A stretch of DNA of 64,000 bases from Streptomyces asiaticus (GCF_018138715.1 NZ_JAGSHX010000006.1:4402001-4466000), one strand, 5' to 3'; numbered from the stretch's first letter, positions 24,822 through 36,212 are shown. Notes: generated by a model not told the origin, from the letters alone. Made by a program: numbers and translations.

Positions 24822-25430
24822 TCGCCTTCCTCGGTGGTCATCGCTGCGCGGGTCTTCGGACCGCAGGTCCCGTAAGACTCGCCGTCCTTACGGAGCTCAC
24901 GGTCCCCACGGAACCCAGGGGCGGAATCCATGGTTGGGGAAGCGGCCGGGCGGCGGAAGAGCGCCGTCACGGCGGCCGCCACCAGCACATTGACCGCCAG
25001 CGCGACCAGGCCCGCGTTCACATGGTGGGTCTCCGCCTCGGCCTGGGTCAGCCAGGTCACCACCGCCTCACCGGTCACCAGGCCCGCCAGCGCCCCCGGG
25101 GCGGTCAGCAGCCCCGGCCGCAGGATGCCGAGGGTGAGCGCGAGCCCGATGGCCAGGACGACCACGCTGTGGTTGACCGCCATCCGGGCCGCCTTCCGGC
25201 GGGCGGGCAGCAGATTCCGTGCCACCAGGGTCGAGATGCCGACGCACATCGCCCCGGCCGGGCCATCGCGGACGCCGCCGCGGCCACCACGACCAGCCCG
25301 GTGGCCCAGCCCGGTGGCCCAGCCCGGCAGGGCGCCCTGGGCGAGCATCAGCAGAATCCCGTCCGCGTCCCCGGCCCCGCCCCCGCCCGGCCGGGCCACC
25401 AGCATCCCGGTGAACGGAGGCGGGGGCGGG
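24818..25430 (-). pseudogene. Sodium:solute symporter (SSS) C-terminal relic
   Basis: The last ~150 codons resemble the final helices of SSS transporters: CVGISTLVARNLL, the helix VVVLAIGLALTLGIL, and NAGLVALAVNVLVAAAVTALFRR. The N-terminal ~350 residues expected for the family are missing. A 13-bp tandem duplication (25295-25307 and 25308-25320) shifts the frame after LPGWATGL. An apparent 1-bp deletion near 25256-25263 restores it, leaving about 25 nonsense residues. Removing both lesions gives LVVVAAAASAMAPAGAMCVG, a credible SSS helix. It is coupled to the amidase start. Confidence 0.7.
25295..25320. repeat. 13-bp tandem duplication
   Basis: AGCCCGGTGGCCC occurs twice in direct succession and is followed by a partial third AGCCCGG. 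It breaks the symporter reading frame. Confidence 0.9.
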
Positions 25431-25575
25431 GGTGACGCCGGGGTCCGGACCGGGGCTCGGGCTGCCGGGGTCTTCGGCTGCGGCCGACACGCTACCTCCA
25501 GGGCGCGAGGGGACTGCGCGGCATTCAACAGGCCACCCCGCGCGCCGGGCATCGTGCCGGACGGCCAACAAGCGG

Positions 25576-25612
25576 CCGCCCCGCCTTGTCCCGGCCGACA
25601 AAGGCGGGGCGG
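25576..25612 (-). terminator. Terminator after geosmin synthase
   Basis: CCGCCCCGCCTTGTC at 25576-25590 pairs with GACAAAGGCGGGGCGG at 25597-25612 with a one-base bulge and 6-base loop. It lies 36 bp past the stop codon of the cyclase gene. Confidence 0.75.
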
Positions 25613-25647
25613 TCCGTTCCCGAGGACCTTACGGTCCCTACGGGGCC

Positions 25648-28143
<2,496 letters not shown>

Positions 28144-28178
28144 TCACACGAGTGCGCTCCCGTGACCGAGTGCGCGGA

Positions 28179-29273
28179 TCATCCGTCGCGTCTCCGGAAG
28201 GCCCACTCCATCCGCGGCTCCATCGCGAACCGGAACGCCCGCTGGACGGGTGGCGCGCACAGGGCCGTCACCACGGCCACCGCCACCGCCGTCACCACGA
28301 TCTCCCCCAGCGGCCGGTGCAGCCACGGGTGGTCGTACCAGTCCCAGAAGCGGGAGCCCTTGGCGAGGAAGCCGTGCAGCAGATAGCCGTACAGCGTCCC
28401 GGCGCCGAGCACCGTGAACCACATCCGGCGCCGGGGCACCCAGGCGAGGAAGCACACGGTGAGCACCATGGAGCAGCCGAAGAGGGCGAACGTCATGACC
28501 GTCCCGACCCACCACGGCGCACCGAGCTCCTGCGCGCTGTCCCGGCGGTAGAACCACGCCGGGTTCATCCGCGGCACGGCCCAGTAGGCGAAGACCACCG
28601 CGGCCGCGACCACCGGCACCGACAGCCATCTGACCGCGCGCCGCCGCATCAGCCGGAAGTGCTCCGGCCGCATGTGCAGCCCCAGCACGAAGAAGGGCAG
28701 GAACTGAAGCACCCGCTGTAGATCGAGGTCGTCACCGATATTCGGTGAACAGGCGGCGAGCGCGGCGATGATGAGGGCCAGCGCCACCGGCCACCGCGCG
28801 ATCCGCCACAGCGGCGTGGTCAGCCGCCAGACGAAGAGCGCGATCAGAAACCAGGTCAGATACCAGGGGTCGAGCAGACTGATCGGATAGGACGGATCGT
28901 CGTCCGCCCACCGTTTGAAGAAGGTGTACGCGACCTCGAAGAGGACGTAGGGAACGGCGACACCCGTGATCAGACGCTTGAGCCGGTCCGGCCGGAGATC
29001 GAAATTCCGCGAGAAGTACCCGGAGATGAGAATGAACGCCGGCATATGGAACGTGTAGACGGTCATATAGAGCGCGGATGCCGCTCTGCTGCCGCCTCGC
29101 AGTGGCTCCCACGCATGCCCCATGGCGACCAGCACGATCGCCAGGTATTTGGCGTTGTCGAAGAACGCGTCGCGTTGTTTCGGCGCGGGGGACGGAGCCG
29201 GTGCCGCCTTGGCGGGCGAGGACGCCGGTGTGCGCCGCGCGGGCAGTGTCGGCAGTAAGTGCGAGACGTTCAT
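28179..29273 (-). CDS. Acyltransferase family 3 membrane protein
   Basis: 364 residues with about ten hydrophobic helices. The family opening RDAFFDNAKYLAIVLVAMGHAWEPL contains the His (in the AMGH segment) typical of OafA/OpgC-like acyltransferases, which transfer acyl groups to extracytoplasmic glycans or lipids. A Pro/Ala-rich cytoplasmic N-tail of about 35 residues precedes the first helix. ATG 29273 is preceded by GGGAGG at 9 bp. It lies 149 bp upstream of geoA on the same strand, but cotranscription is uncertain. The substrate is unknown. Confidence 0.88.
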   Translation of the reverse strand: MNVSHLLPTLPARRTPASSPAKAAPAPSPAPKQRDAFFDNAKYLAIVLVAMGHAWEPLRGGSRAASALYMTVYTFHMPAFILISGYFSRNFDLRPDRLKRLITGVAVPYVLFEVAYTFFKRWADDDPSYPISLLDPWYLTWFLIALFVWRLTTPLWRIARWPVALALIIAALAACSPNIGDDLDLQRVLQFLPFFVLGLHMRPEHFRLMRRRAVRWLSVPVVAAAVVFAYWAVPRMNPAWFYRRDSAQELGAPWWVGTVMTFALFGCSMVLTVCFLAWVPRRRMWFTVLGAGTLYGYLLHGFLAKGSRFWDWYDHPWLHRPLGEIVVTAVAVAVVTALCAPPVQRAFRFAMEPRMEWAFRRRDG

Positions 29274-29344
29274 CACATATGCCCTCCCGGGAAACCTGCG
29301 GGGAAAATCTGGGCTCTTTCCGAGTTTCGGCGGAGGGTTGCGGA

Positions 29345-29358
29345 GTGGAACATTCCAC
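29345..29358. promoter_or_regulatory. Palindrome GTGGAA-CA-TTCCAC, candidate operator
   Basis: Perfect 6-bp arms around a 2-bp centre, 72 bp upstream of the acyltransferase start. The binding protein is unknown. Confidence 0.35.
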
Positions 29359-29543
29359 GCACCATAGTGGCGCTCGCGAGCCCGCGCCCCGAAAGGCTCA
29401 GCTCTCGCGTACGAGGGTTTAGGTCCAGTCCAGCGCATCCGTCACCTCCTCAACTTGGGAACTTCTTTACCTCTCCGGTCAGTTCACAGAGTGCTGAAGA
29501 GGGGCCGATCCGCCCGGCCTTGACCGACCCCGCCTGCTAGCTT

Positions 29544-29557
29544 CTACACAACTGTAG
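29544..29557. promoter_or_regulatory. CTACA-N4-TGTAG dyad upstream of TerB
   Basis: An inverted repeat 26 bp before the TerB start, overlapping the expected promoter. TACA/TGTA half-sites resemble BlaI-family operators and a BlaI gene lies 1.5 kb away, but the 4-bp spacer is atypical. Confidence 0.3.
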
Positions 29558-29582
29558 ATCCTAACGACCCTATGGAGTGTGA

Positions 29583-30044
29583 GTGGCCATGGCCCTGTGG
29601 GACCGCATCAGGGAGTCCGCCCAGACGATGCAGACTCAGCTCGTCTCGAAGAAGAACGACTTGAAGAGCGGCGCCTTCCGCGACGCGAGCATGGCGATGT
29701 GTGCCCTGGTGGCGGCGGCGGACGGCTCGGTCGACCCGTCCGAGCGGCAGCGCGTCGCCCAGCTGATCGCCACCAACGAGGTGTTGCAGAACTTCCCGGC
29801 CGACGATCTGCAACGCCGCTTCAACGACTACGTCAACAAGCTCACCACGGACTTCGACTTCGGCAAGGTGAGCGTGATGCAGGAGGTCGCCAAGGCCAAG
29901 AAGAAGCCCGCCGAGGCGCGCGCCGTGATCCAGATCGGCATCGTCATCGGTGGCGCGGACGGCAACTTCGACAAGACCGAGCAGGCCATGGTCCGCGAGG
30001 CGTGCTTCACGCTGGAGCTCCCGCCGGCCGAGTTCGACCTGTAA
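29583..30044 (+). CDS. TerB-family tellurite-resistance protein
   Basis: 153 residues forming a TerB-type helical bundle: AMCALVAAADGSVDPSERQRVAQLI near 38-62 and IGIVIGGADGNFDKTEQAMVREACFTL near 117-143, each with the acidic D-G-x-(V/F)-D metal site. TerB binds divalent metals and works with TerD/TerC at the membrane in stress responses. No other ter genes are adjacent. GTG at 29583 follows GGAG by 5 bp; ATG 29589 is a nearby alternative. Confidence 0.92.
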   Translation: MAMALWDRIRESAQTMQTQLVSKKNDLKSGAFRDASMAMCALVAAADGSVDPSERQRVAQLIATNEVLQNFPADDLQRRFNDYVNKLTTDFDFGKVSVMQEVAKAKKKPAEARAVIQIGIVIGGADGNFDKTEQAMVREACFTLELPPAEFDL

Positions 30045-30094
30045 GACGGGGCAAGGCGGAAAAGCCGTAAGGCGACCCCGCAAGCCATAAGCCG

Positions 30095-30118
30095 GTACGG
30101 CCGCCCCGCCGGCCGTAC
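30095..30118. terminator. Bidirectional hairpin between convergent genes
   Basis: GTACGGCCG at 30095-30103 pairs with CGGCCGTAC at 30110-30118, between the TerB and M56 peptidase stops. Confidence 0.6.
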
Positions 30119-30133
30119 GGGCGCGCCCCGGAG

Positions 30134-31081
30134 CTACAGCGGGGTCGCGGCGTGCAGGACGAGGACCAGGGCGACCGCCGCGTTCGCCGAGGACAGCGCG
30201 GACGCGGCGGTGCCCACCGCCGCGATCCACAGGGCCAGCCCCGCCGCCGTCCACGTGGGCGGCCAGTGCCGGGACGGCGGAACGGGCTCCAGCAGCGCCG
30301 CGACCCGGCGCGGCACCGGCCCCGGCGCGGCGAATCCGGCGAGCGCCGGCCCCGGTGTGCCCCGGGAGACCAGGGCGGCCTTGCCGACCGCCCGCGCCGT
30401 GACCCTGCGGTCGCCGACCTCCCGGGCCGCCTCCTCGTCCGCCCAGCGCTCGGCGCAGTAGTCCACCGCGGCCCGCAGCGGCCGCAGCAGCGGGTTGGCC
30501 CGCGCGGCGAGCCGTGCGGCCAGCAGATAGCGGTGGTGGTGTGCGGTCAGATGGGCGCGCTCATGCGCGATCAGGGCCCGCCGCTCACGGGGCTCAAGGC
30601 TGTCCAGCATCCCGGTGGAGACGACGATCCGGCCCGGCTTCCCGGTCCGCCCCGAGGTCCCGGGCAGGGCGTACGCGTACGCCCTGTCGTCCGGCAGCAC
30701 CGCGACCGGCGACTCCGGCAGCCCGGCGAGCGCGAGCCGGGCCTCCCGCCGCACCCGGCCATGCCGCAGACAGGTGGCCGTGCAGGAGACGGCCACCGCC
30801 GCCAGCGCGCCGATCGCCGCCTTCCCGGCCACCACGTCAAAGGGCACCGCCGCCCGTACCTCGGGGTCCGACCAGCTGTCCGGCAGTGGGTTGCCCGGCA
30901 GCTGCGCGGTGCCGACGACCATCAGCAGCCCCAGGCACAGCGTCGAGCACACCGCGAGGACGGTGCCGACGAGCGTCAGCAGCCGGGTGGCGGTGCGCGG
31001 ATGGAGATGTTGCTCGGCGAGCCGGGCGATCGGCAGCGCCGTCAGGGGCAGAACCAGCGGGAGGAAGACGAAGACGCCCAT
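30134..31081 (-). CDS. M56-family membrane metallopeptidase (BlaR1-like)
   Basis: 315 residues with hydrophobic helices near 5-20, 35-58, 88-104 and about 285-312. The zinc site HERAH is at 173-177 with a third acidic ligand in the ERWADEEAARE segment near 211. There is no C-terminal penicillin-binding domain, so it is not a classical beta-lactam sensor. It follows a BlaI-family repressor gene by 3 bp, and the pair presumably works as a signal-triggered protease that relieves repression. The inducing signal is unknown. Confidence 0.88.
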   Translation of the reverse strand: MGVFVFLPLVLPLTALPIARLAEQHLHPRTATRLLTLVGTVLAVCSTLCLGLLMVVGTAQLPGNPLPDSWSDPEVRAAVPFDVVAGKAAIGALAAVAVSCTATCLRHGRVRREARLALAGLPESPVAVLPDDRAYAYALPGTSGRTGKPGRIVVSTGMLDSLEPRERRALIAHERAHLTAHHHRYLLAARLAARANPLLRPLRAAVDYCAERWADEEAAREVGDRRVTARAVGKAALVSRGTPGPALAGFAAPGPVPRRVAALLEPVPPSRHWPPTWTAAGLALWIAAVGTAASALSSANAAVALVLVLHAATPL

Positions 31082-31084
31082 CGG

Positions 31085-31495
31085 TCAGTCCTCCGGCTCC
31101 TCCGCCACGTCGCTCAGCAGGTCGCGCAGCAGCCGCTCGTCGTCCTGGGTCAGCCCGGTCACGAAGCTGGCCAGGACCGCCTCGCGGTCGTCCTGGCCGT
31201 CCAGCACCCGGCGCATCCGCAGCGCCGCGAGCCCCGCCTCGTCCGACGCCGCCCGCCAGACGAAGGAGCGGCCCGCGCGCTCACGGGTCACGGCCTGTTT
31301 GGCGTGCAGCCGGGACAGGATGGTCATGACCGTGGTGTAGGCGAGCTCGCCCTCGATCCGCTCCTGCACCCATGCGGCGGTCACCGGCCCCGGCGCCCGG
31401 CTCAGCGCCACGAGCACCTGCGCCTCCAGTTCGCCCTGGCCACGCCGACGGGGGCGGCGGGGCCAGCCGGGCCCGCCGGTCCGGTCGTGGTCCAT
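31085..31495 (-). CDS. BlaI/MecI-family transcriptional repressor
   Basis: 136 residues. The winged HTH reads GELEAQVLVALSRAPGPVTAAWVQERIEGELAYTTVMTILSRLHAKQAVTRERAGRSF in pieces across 24-85; the helical C-terminus allows dimerisation. ATG 31495 follows AAGGAG at 7 bp. The gene is upstream of, and almost abuts, the M56 peptidase gene, and is divergent from the P450 gene, whose promoter it could also control. Confidence 0.92.
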   Translation of the reverse strand: MDHDRTGGPGWPRRPRRRGQGELEAQVLVALSRAPGPVTAAWVQERIEGELAYTTVMTILSRLHAKQAVTRERAGRSFVWRAASDEAGLAALRMRRVLDGQDDREAVLASFVTGLTQDDERLLRDLLSDVAEEPED

Positions 31496-31661
31496 CGCAC
31501 CGTCTCCTTCCCCACCGCACGCGCCCGGCGCGCGGCGCTCCATCGTAGCGAGCGGGCCACGGTCGCGCGTTCGCCCCTTTGGCCTGGCTGTACGCGCGGG
31601 CCCGGACCGCCTCACCGATGCTGAGCAAGGGGACGACCCCGACGAAGGAACGCACTCCGCC

Positions 31662-32966
31662 ATGACGCAGACGCAAGGCTCGCTCGTACGGCAGATCACC
31701 GACTACGCCCATCGAGCCGACCCCTACCCGATCTACGCCGAGCTGCGCAAGACGCCCGTGGCGCACGACGAGAAGGGGCCGTACATCGTCTCCACCTACT
31801 GGGAGATCCACGGTCTGCTGCACGACCCCCGACTCAGCTCCGACGCGCGCAACCTGGACCCCCGGGCCGCCTCGGAGCTGGCCGAGGAGGACGACGACCC
31901 GGGGCTGCCGCCCAGCTTCCTGAGGCTGGACCCGCCCGAGCACGACCGGCTGCGCCAGCTCGCGACGGCGCCCTTCGGCCCGCCGCACACCCCACGCCGG
32001 CTCCACGAGATGCGCGGTGAACTCACCCGTATCGTCGGCGAGCTGATCGACGGCTTCGAGGGACGGGACCGGATCGATCTCGTCGACCACTTCTCCTACC
32101 CCTTCCCGGTGACCGTGATCTGCCGGCTGCTCGGGGTGCCACGGGAGGACGAGCCGCGCTTCCACGCCTGGGCCGACACCCTCGCCGCCAGTCTGGACCC
32201 CGGCCCGGACGCGGACGCCGCCGAGCGGCGGCGGATCACCCGGCAGGCCCGGACGGAACTGGCGACGTATCTGTCCGAGCTGATCGAGGAGCGCCGCCGC
32301 GCACCCGGCGACGACATGCTCTCGGCCCTGGTCGGCGGGGAGGGTCCGGGCGGGGAGGGTCCGGAGGGGCGGATGAGCCGGGTGGAGCTGCTGAGCACCG
32401 CGGTGCTGCTGCTGGTGGCGGGGCACGAGACCACCGTCAACCTGATCACCAACGGGATGCTGACCCTGCTGCGCAACCCCGATGTGCTCACCCGGCTGCG
32501 CAAGGATCCCCATCTGGTCGTCCCGCTGGTGGAGGAGTTGCTGCGGTTCGATCCGCCGGTGCAGATGCTCCCCCGGCGCACCCCGCTCTCGGAGATCGAC
32601 ATCGCGGGTGTGACCATCCCCCAGGGGGCGTCCGTCTGGCTGCTGCTGGCCTCGGGCAACCGCGATCCGCAGCGGTTCCCCGACCCCGACCGGTTCGATC
32701 CGCAGCGCAGGGACAACCAGCACCTCGGCTTCGGCAGCGGCGTCCACAGCTGTTTCGGCGCCCCGCTGGCCCGGCTGGAGGCGCAGATCGCGCTGACCGA
32801 GCTGGTCCGCCGGCTGGAGGAGCCCCGGCTGCTGGAGGACCCGCCGACCTACCGGCGCAACGCGGTGCTGCGCGGGCCGCGGCATCTGCCGCTCGCCTTC
32901 GAGGGGCTGCGGCCGGGCGGGTCTCCGAACGGATCCCGGAACCGCTCCCCGAACGGGTCCCGGTGA
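31662..32966 (+). CDS. Cytochrome P450
   Basis: 434 residues, a soluble class I bacterial P450. I-helix oxygen-binding motif AGHETT at 253-258, K-helix ExxR within EELLR (291-295), and heme loop FGSGVHSCFG with the Cys thiolate at 364. It resembles CYP107/105-type enzymes, but no ferredoxin gene or biosynthetic cluster adjoins it, so the substrate is open. AAGGA lies 11 bp before the ATG. The C-terminus ends in an odd repetitive GSPNGSRNRSPNGSR tail produced by tandem DNA repeats that continue past the stop codon. Confidence 0.94.
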   Translation: MTQTQGSLVRQITDYAHRADPYPIYAELRKTPVAHDEKGPYIVSTYWEIHGLLHDPRLSSDARNLDPRAASELAEEDDDPGLPPSFLRLDPPEHDRLRQLATAPFGPPHTPRRLHEMRGELTRIVGELIDGFEGRDRIDLVDHFSYPFPVTVICRLLGVPREDEPRFHAWADTLAASLDPGPDADAAERRRITRQARTELATYLSELIEERRRAPGDDMLSALVGGEGPGGEGPEGRMSRVELLSTAVLLLVAGHETTVNLITNGMLTLLRNPDVLTRLRKDPHLVVPLVEELLRFDPPVQMLPRRTPLSEIDIAGVTIPQGASVWLLLASGNRDPQRFPDPDRFDPQRRDNQHLGFGSGVHSCFGAPLARLEAQIALTELVRRLEEPRLLEDPPTYRRNAVLRGPRHLPLAFEGLRPGGSPNGSRNRSPNGSR

Positions 32967-33120
32967 CGGCAGGGTTCAGCGGCCCCGGACCAGCGGGGTT
33001 CAGCGGCCCCGGACCGGCCGGGCCGACCGCGTGGTTCAGGCGCCCCGGACCAGCGGGGTTCACCGGACGCGGGACAGTGGGGCTCACCGTACGCGGGGCA
33101 GTGGGGCTCACCGTACGCGG
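32967..33120. repeat. 24-bp-period tandem repeats after P450
   Basis: Units such as GGGTTCAGCGGCCCCGGACC and GTGGGGCTCACCGTACGCGG recur with 24-bp spacing through the P450/SDR convergent junction and into the last codons of the SDR gene. Confidence 0.75.
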
Positions 33121-34688
33121 AACGCGGACGCTCTCGTCCCGGCCGCGTCCTTCCCGCCCCTGCCCGTCCCGGCCTCGCCCCTCTCGGCCCGGGCGGCGAT
33201 GTTCCGGGCCATACCGCCGAAGACGAGCGCGTGCCACGGGGCCACCGACCACCAGTACAGATGCCCGGCGAGGCCGCGCGGATGGAACAGCGCCCGCTGC
33301 CGGTACACCGTCCCGCCCCGCGCGTCCCGGTCGACCACCATCTCCAGCCATGCCAGGCCCGGCAGCCGCATCTCGGCCCGCAGCCGCAGCAGCCGGGGCG
33401 GCAGGACCTCCTCCACCCGCCAGAAGTCGAGGCTGTCCCCCACTCTGAGCCGCGCCGCGTCCCGGCGGCCCCGGCGCAGCCCGACGCCGCCCACCAGGGT
33501 GTCGATCCAGCCGCGCAGCGCCCACGCGAGCGGCAGCGAGTACCACCCGTTCGCACCGCCGATCCCCTCCACCACCCGCCAGACGTCCCCCGGTGAGGCG
33601 TCCACCGCGCGCTCGCGGCGGTCCTGGTAGAGGCTGCCGCCCGACCAGTCGGGGTCGGTGGGCAGTGGATCGCTGGGCGCGCCGGGGGTGGCGGCGGAGG
33701 ACCAGCGGGTGGCCACCTCCGCGTCGCGGATCCGCCGCAGGGCCAGCTCCAGCGCCCGGTCCACGCCGAGCGGCCCGCCCGGCGGGTCCGGCACATAGCG
33801 GGTGATGTCCCGTTCGGCGCACACCACTTCATGGCGCAGCGACTCCACCAGCGGGCGGGCGATGGCGCCGGGTACGGGGGTGACCAGGCCGACCCACAGA
33901 CTGGAAAGACCGGGGGTGAGCACCGGCACCGGCACGATCAGCCGCCGCCGCAACCCGGTCACCCGCGCGTACCGCCGCATCATGGCGCGGTAGGTGAGGA
34001 CGTCGGGGCCGCCGATGTCGAAGGTCCGGTGCACCTCGTCCGGCAGCGCGGCGCAGCCCACCAGCAGCCGCAGCACATCGCGGACGGCGATGGGCTGGGT
34101 GCGGGTGCGCACCCAGCGGGGCGTCACCATCGCCGGCAGCCGCTCGGTGAGGTAGCGCAGCATCTCGAACGAGGCCGAGCCCGAGCCGATGATCACCCCG
34201 GCCCGCAGCACGGCCGTCGGCACCCCGGAGTCCAGCAGCACCCGGCCCACCTCGGCCCGGGACCGCAGATGGGGCGAGAGCGCGCGCTCGGGGACGCCCT
34301 CGGGGGTCAGCCCGCCGAGGTAGACGATCCGGCGCACCCCGGCGGCCCGGGCCCGCTCGCCGAAGATCCGGGCGGCGCGGCGGTCGGTCTCCTCGAAGCC
34401 GGATCCGGTGCCCAGCGCGTGGACCAGGTAGTACGCGACGTCCACGCCCTCCATGGCGGCGCGCACGGACTCCTCGTCGGTCACATCGCCGCGTACGGTC
34501 TCCACCCGCCCCGCCCAGGGCTGGTCGCGCAGTTTCCCGGGCGAGCGGGCGACACACCGCACCTGATGCCCCGCGGCCAGCAGCTCGGGGACCAGTCTGC
34601 CGCCGATGTAGCCGGTGGCGCCGGTGACCAGACAGCGGCGCGGCTCCGGCGCGCCGTGAGGGCCCGGCGGGCGCTGGGGAACGGCCAT
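33108..34688 (-). CDS. SDR/NmrA-like NAD(P)-binding protein with DUF2867
   Basis: 526 residues. The Rossmann motif CLVTGATGYIGGRLVPEL is at about 19-36, an extended-SDR epimerase-like domain runs to about 300, and a C-terminal SRPBCC-like DUF2867 domain follows (residues near 340-500, with GWYSLPLAWALRG, HPRGLAGHLYWWSVAPWH). Such fusions are frequent in actinomycetes without known substrate. The ATG at 34688 is chosen, with a GTG at 34712 possible. The last codons fall within the 24-bp repeats. Confidence 0.85.
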   Translation of the reverse strand: MAVPQRPPGPHGAPEPRRCLVTGATGYIGGRLVPELLAAGHQVRCVARSPGKLRDQPWAGRVETVRGDVTDEESVRAAMEGVDVAYYLVHALGTGSGFEETDRRAARIFGERARAAGVRRIVYLGGLTPEGVPERALSPHLRSRAEVGRVLLDSGVPTAVLRAGVIIGSGSASFEMLRYLTERLPAMVTPRWVRTRTQPIAVRDVLRLLVGCAALPDEVHRTFDIGGPDVLTYRAMMRRYARVTGLRRRLIVPVPVLTPGLSSLWVGLVTPVPGAIARPLVESLRHEVVCAERDITRYVPDPPGGPLGVDRALELALRRIRDAEVATRWSSAATPGAPSDPLPTDPDWSGGSLYQDRRERAVDASPGDVWRVVEGIGGANGWYSLPLAWALRGWIDTLVGGVGLRRGRRDAARLRVGDSLDFWRVEEVLPPRLLRLRAEMRLPGLAWLEMVVDRDARGGTVYRQRALFHPRGLAGHLYWWSVAPWHALVFGGMARNIAARAERGEAGTGRGGKDAAGTRASAFRVR

Positions 34689-35074
34689 GAGGCCATGGTG
34701 CGCGGGCGGCACGGAACTCGCGAGGCGGGATTCCCGCGCAGGACAAAACCTGCGAGGTGGGCTCCCTTCGGCGGCATTGTCCGTATCAGGTGTTGGAGGT
34801 CGCTCTCAGGTCTCCCCGACCTTCGAGCCTCTCAGCCCGGCCATCTAGAAGACGTTCTCTTCGGAGGACTGACGTCCTCTGTCCTGAGCGCCTCTCCGGT
34901 CGAGCTCCCTCGCTCGCCCCGCAGGCTGTTATTTACGTTACTCCGGGCCTCCATGAGCGCCTAGCCCCTTTCGGGAATTTTTTCCTATTTTCCGAGTTCG
35001 GCGGGGCCCGGCTCCGGCCCGGCACTCGGGCGCCTTGGCTGCGCCGGGAGGGGCTTGCCCGGTAGGCTTTCCGT
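34689..35074. other. Intergenic region, relatively AT-rich
   Basis: 386 bp between divergent genes. It has a long stretch with lower GC (about 34840-35000) and a T-run after a weak hairpin near 34960. No gene or known RNA motif was recognised. Confidence 0.4.
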
Positions 35075-35374
35075 GTGATCTTCAAGCGCATCGGAAACGG
35101 TCGGCCCTATCCCGACCACGGCCGGGAAAGCACCCGCCAGTGGGCGGATGTCGCCCCACGCCCGGTACGTCTTGACCAGTTGGTCACGACGAAGCAGCAA
35201 CTCGACCTGGAGACGCTGCTCGCCGAGGACTCCACGTTCTACGGGGACCTCTTCGCCCATGTCGTGAAATGGCAGGGCGACCTCTATCTGGAGGACGGGC
35301 TGCACCGGGCGGTGCGCGCCGCCCTCCAGCAGCGTCAGGTGCTGCACGCGCGCGTTCTGGAGCTCGAGGGCTGA
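35075..35374 (+). CDS. Conserved VapB-family-like protein
   Basis: 99 residues. It starts MIFKRIGNGRPYPDHG and ends VRAALQQRQVLHARVLELEG. I recall this very conserved actinobacterial protein being labelled a type II antitoxin of the VapB family, yet no toxin gene accompanies it here, so a housekeeping DNA-binding or scaffold role is more likely. The GTG start lies only 6 bp past a TAGGCT hexamer (35063-35068), suggesting a leaderless mRNA. It is followed by a LytR_C protein and upp, a core chromosomal neighbourhood. Confidence 0.75.
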   Translation: MIFKRIGNGRPYPDHGRESTRQWADVAPRPVRLDQLVTTKQQLDLETLLAEDSTFYGDLFAHVVKWQGDLYLEDGLHRAVRAALQQRQVLHARVLELEG

Positions 35375-35504
35375 CCGCGCCCCGCCCCGGTGACCGATCG
35401 CCGTTGATCGACTTCCGATCCGTGTTGACCCTTTCGGGTTGGTCTGAGCACCAACCATTGATCATTTAGTAGGCATCGCCACCTGGCCGCACTACGCTGC
35501 GCAC

Positions 35505-36200
35505 ATGAGCATGCTGACCCCTCCCGGCATGGGCGGAAAGTACCGCATTACGGGCGATCGCTACCCGCGGATGAGCCGGCCCCGGAGCCGCCGGCGGCTG
35601 ATGTTCACCGCCTTCGGCTCGGTTCTGGCGCTCGGCCTGGTCGGGTGGGGAACACTTCAGCTCATCGACGTCTTCTCCGGCGACGGCGGCGGCCAGAAGG
35701 TCCGCGCGGCGCACGGCACCGGGGACTGCGAGCGCGGCGACAAGCACCCCGACGGGAACGCCAAGTCCGGCCGGTCCGACAGCGGCCAGAGCGGCCAGGG
35801 CGGCCGTACGGGCGGGAAGCTGCCGAAGCCCTCCCAGATCACGGTCAACGTCTACAACGCGACCACGCGCTCCGGCCTCGCCAAGGACACCGCCAAGGAG
35901 CTGGAGAAGCGCGGTTTCAAGATCGGGAAGGTGGGCAACGCCCCGACCCAGTACGACAAGAAGGTCAAGGCCACCGGGATACTGCTCGGCGCGCCCGGCG
36001 CCGGCGACGGAGCCTTCAATGTGCTCGGCACGCAGCTCGCCGGCGCCAAGACCAAGAACGACGCGCGCGACGGCAAGGACATCGACCTGATCATCGGCAA
36101 CGGTTTCAAGGACCTGGTCGAGCAGAAGGACGCGGACAAGGCGCTGGCCGCCCTGGCCAAGCCCTCGCCCGCGTCCTCCGGATCGCCCTGCCGTTCCTGA
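35505..36200 (+). CDS. LytR C-terminal domain envelope protein
   Basis: 231 residues. The cytoplasmic N-tail ends in RPRSRRR, a transmembrane anchor covers about 32-53, and a Gly/Ser/Lys-rich stalk of about 50 residues follows. The LytR_C domain then starts near 110 (ITVNVYNATTRSGLAKDTAKELEKRGFKI in pieces) and runs to about 210. The domain is found at the end of LCP ligases and alone, and is thought to act at the cell wall. ATG at 35505; no strong ribosome binding site, possibly leaderless. Confidence 0.88.
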   Translation: MSMLTPPGMGGKYRITGDRYPRMSRPRSRRRLMFTAFGSVLALGLVGWGTLQLIDVFSGDGGGQKVRAAHGTGDCERGDKHPDGNAKSGRSDSGQSGQGGRTGGKLPKPSQITVNVYNATTRSGLAKDTAKELEKRGFKIGKVGNAPTQYDKKVKATGILLGAPGAGDGAFNVLGTQLAGAKTKNDARDGKDIDLIIGNGFKDLVEQKDADKALAALAKPSPASSGSPCRS

Positions 36201-36212
36201 GTCGGGTGGGGC

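Larger units (their letters stand above)
29274..29582. other. Divergent promoter region
   Basis: 309 bp between the acyltransferase (minus) and TerB (plus) genes. It holds two dyads listed separately (29345-29358 and 29544-29557) and AT-richer DNA; no gene. Confidence 0.5.

Noticed and set aside
23373..24875. 500-codon plus-strand frame opposite the amidase
   Set aside because: Antisense shadow; the amidase triad is clear on the minus strand.
29583..30044. Possible ter (tellurite/phage-resistance) gene cluster
   Set aside because: Only a TerB gene is present; no TerC, TerD, TerZ or associated genes lie nearby.
35075..35374. Toxin-antitoxin locus around the VapB-like protein
   Set aside because: No PIN or other toxin gene is adjacent on either strand, and the neighbours are core genes.
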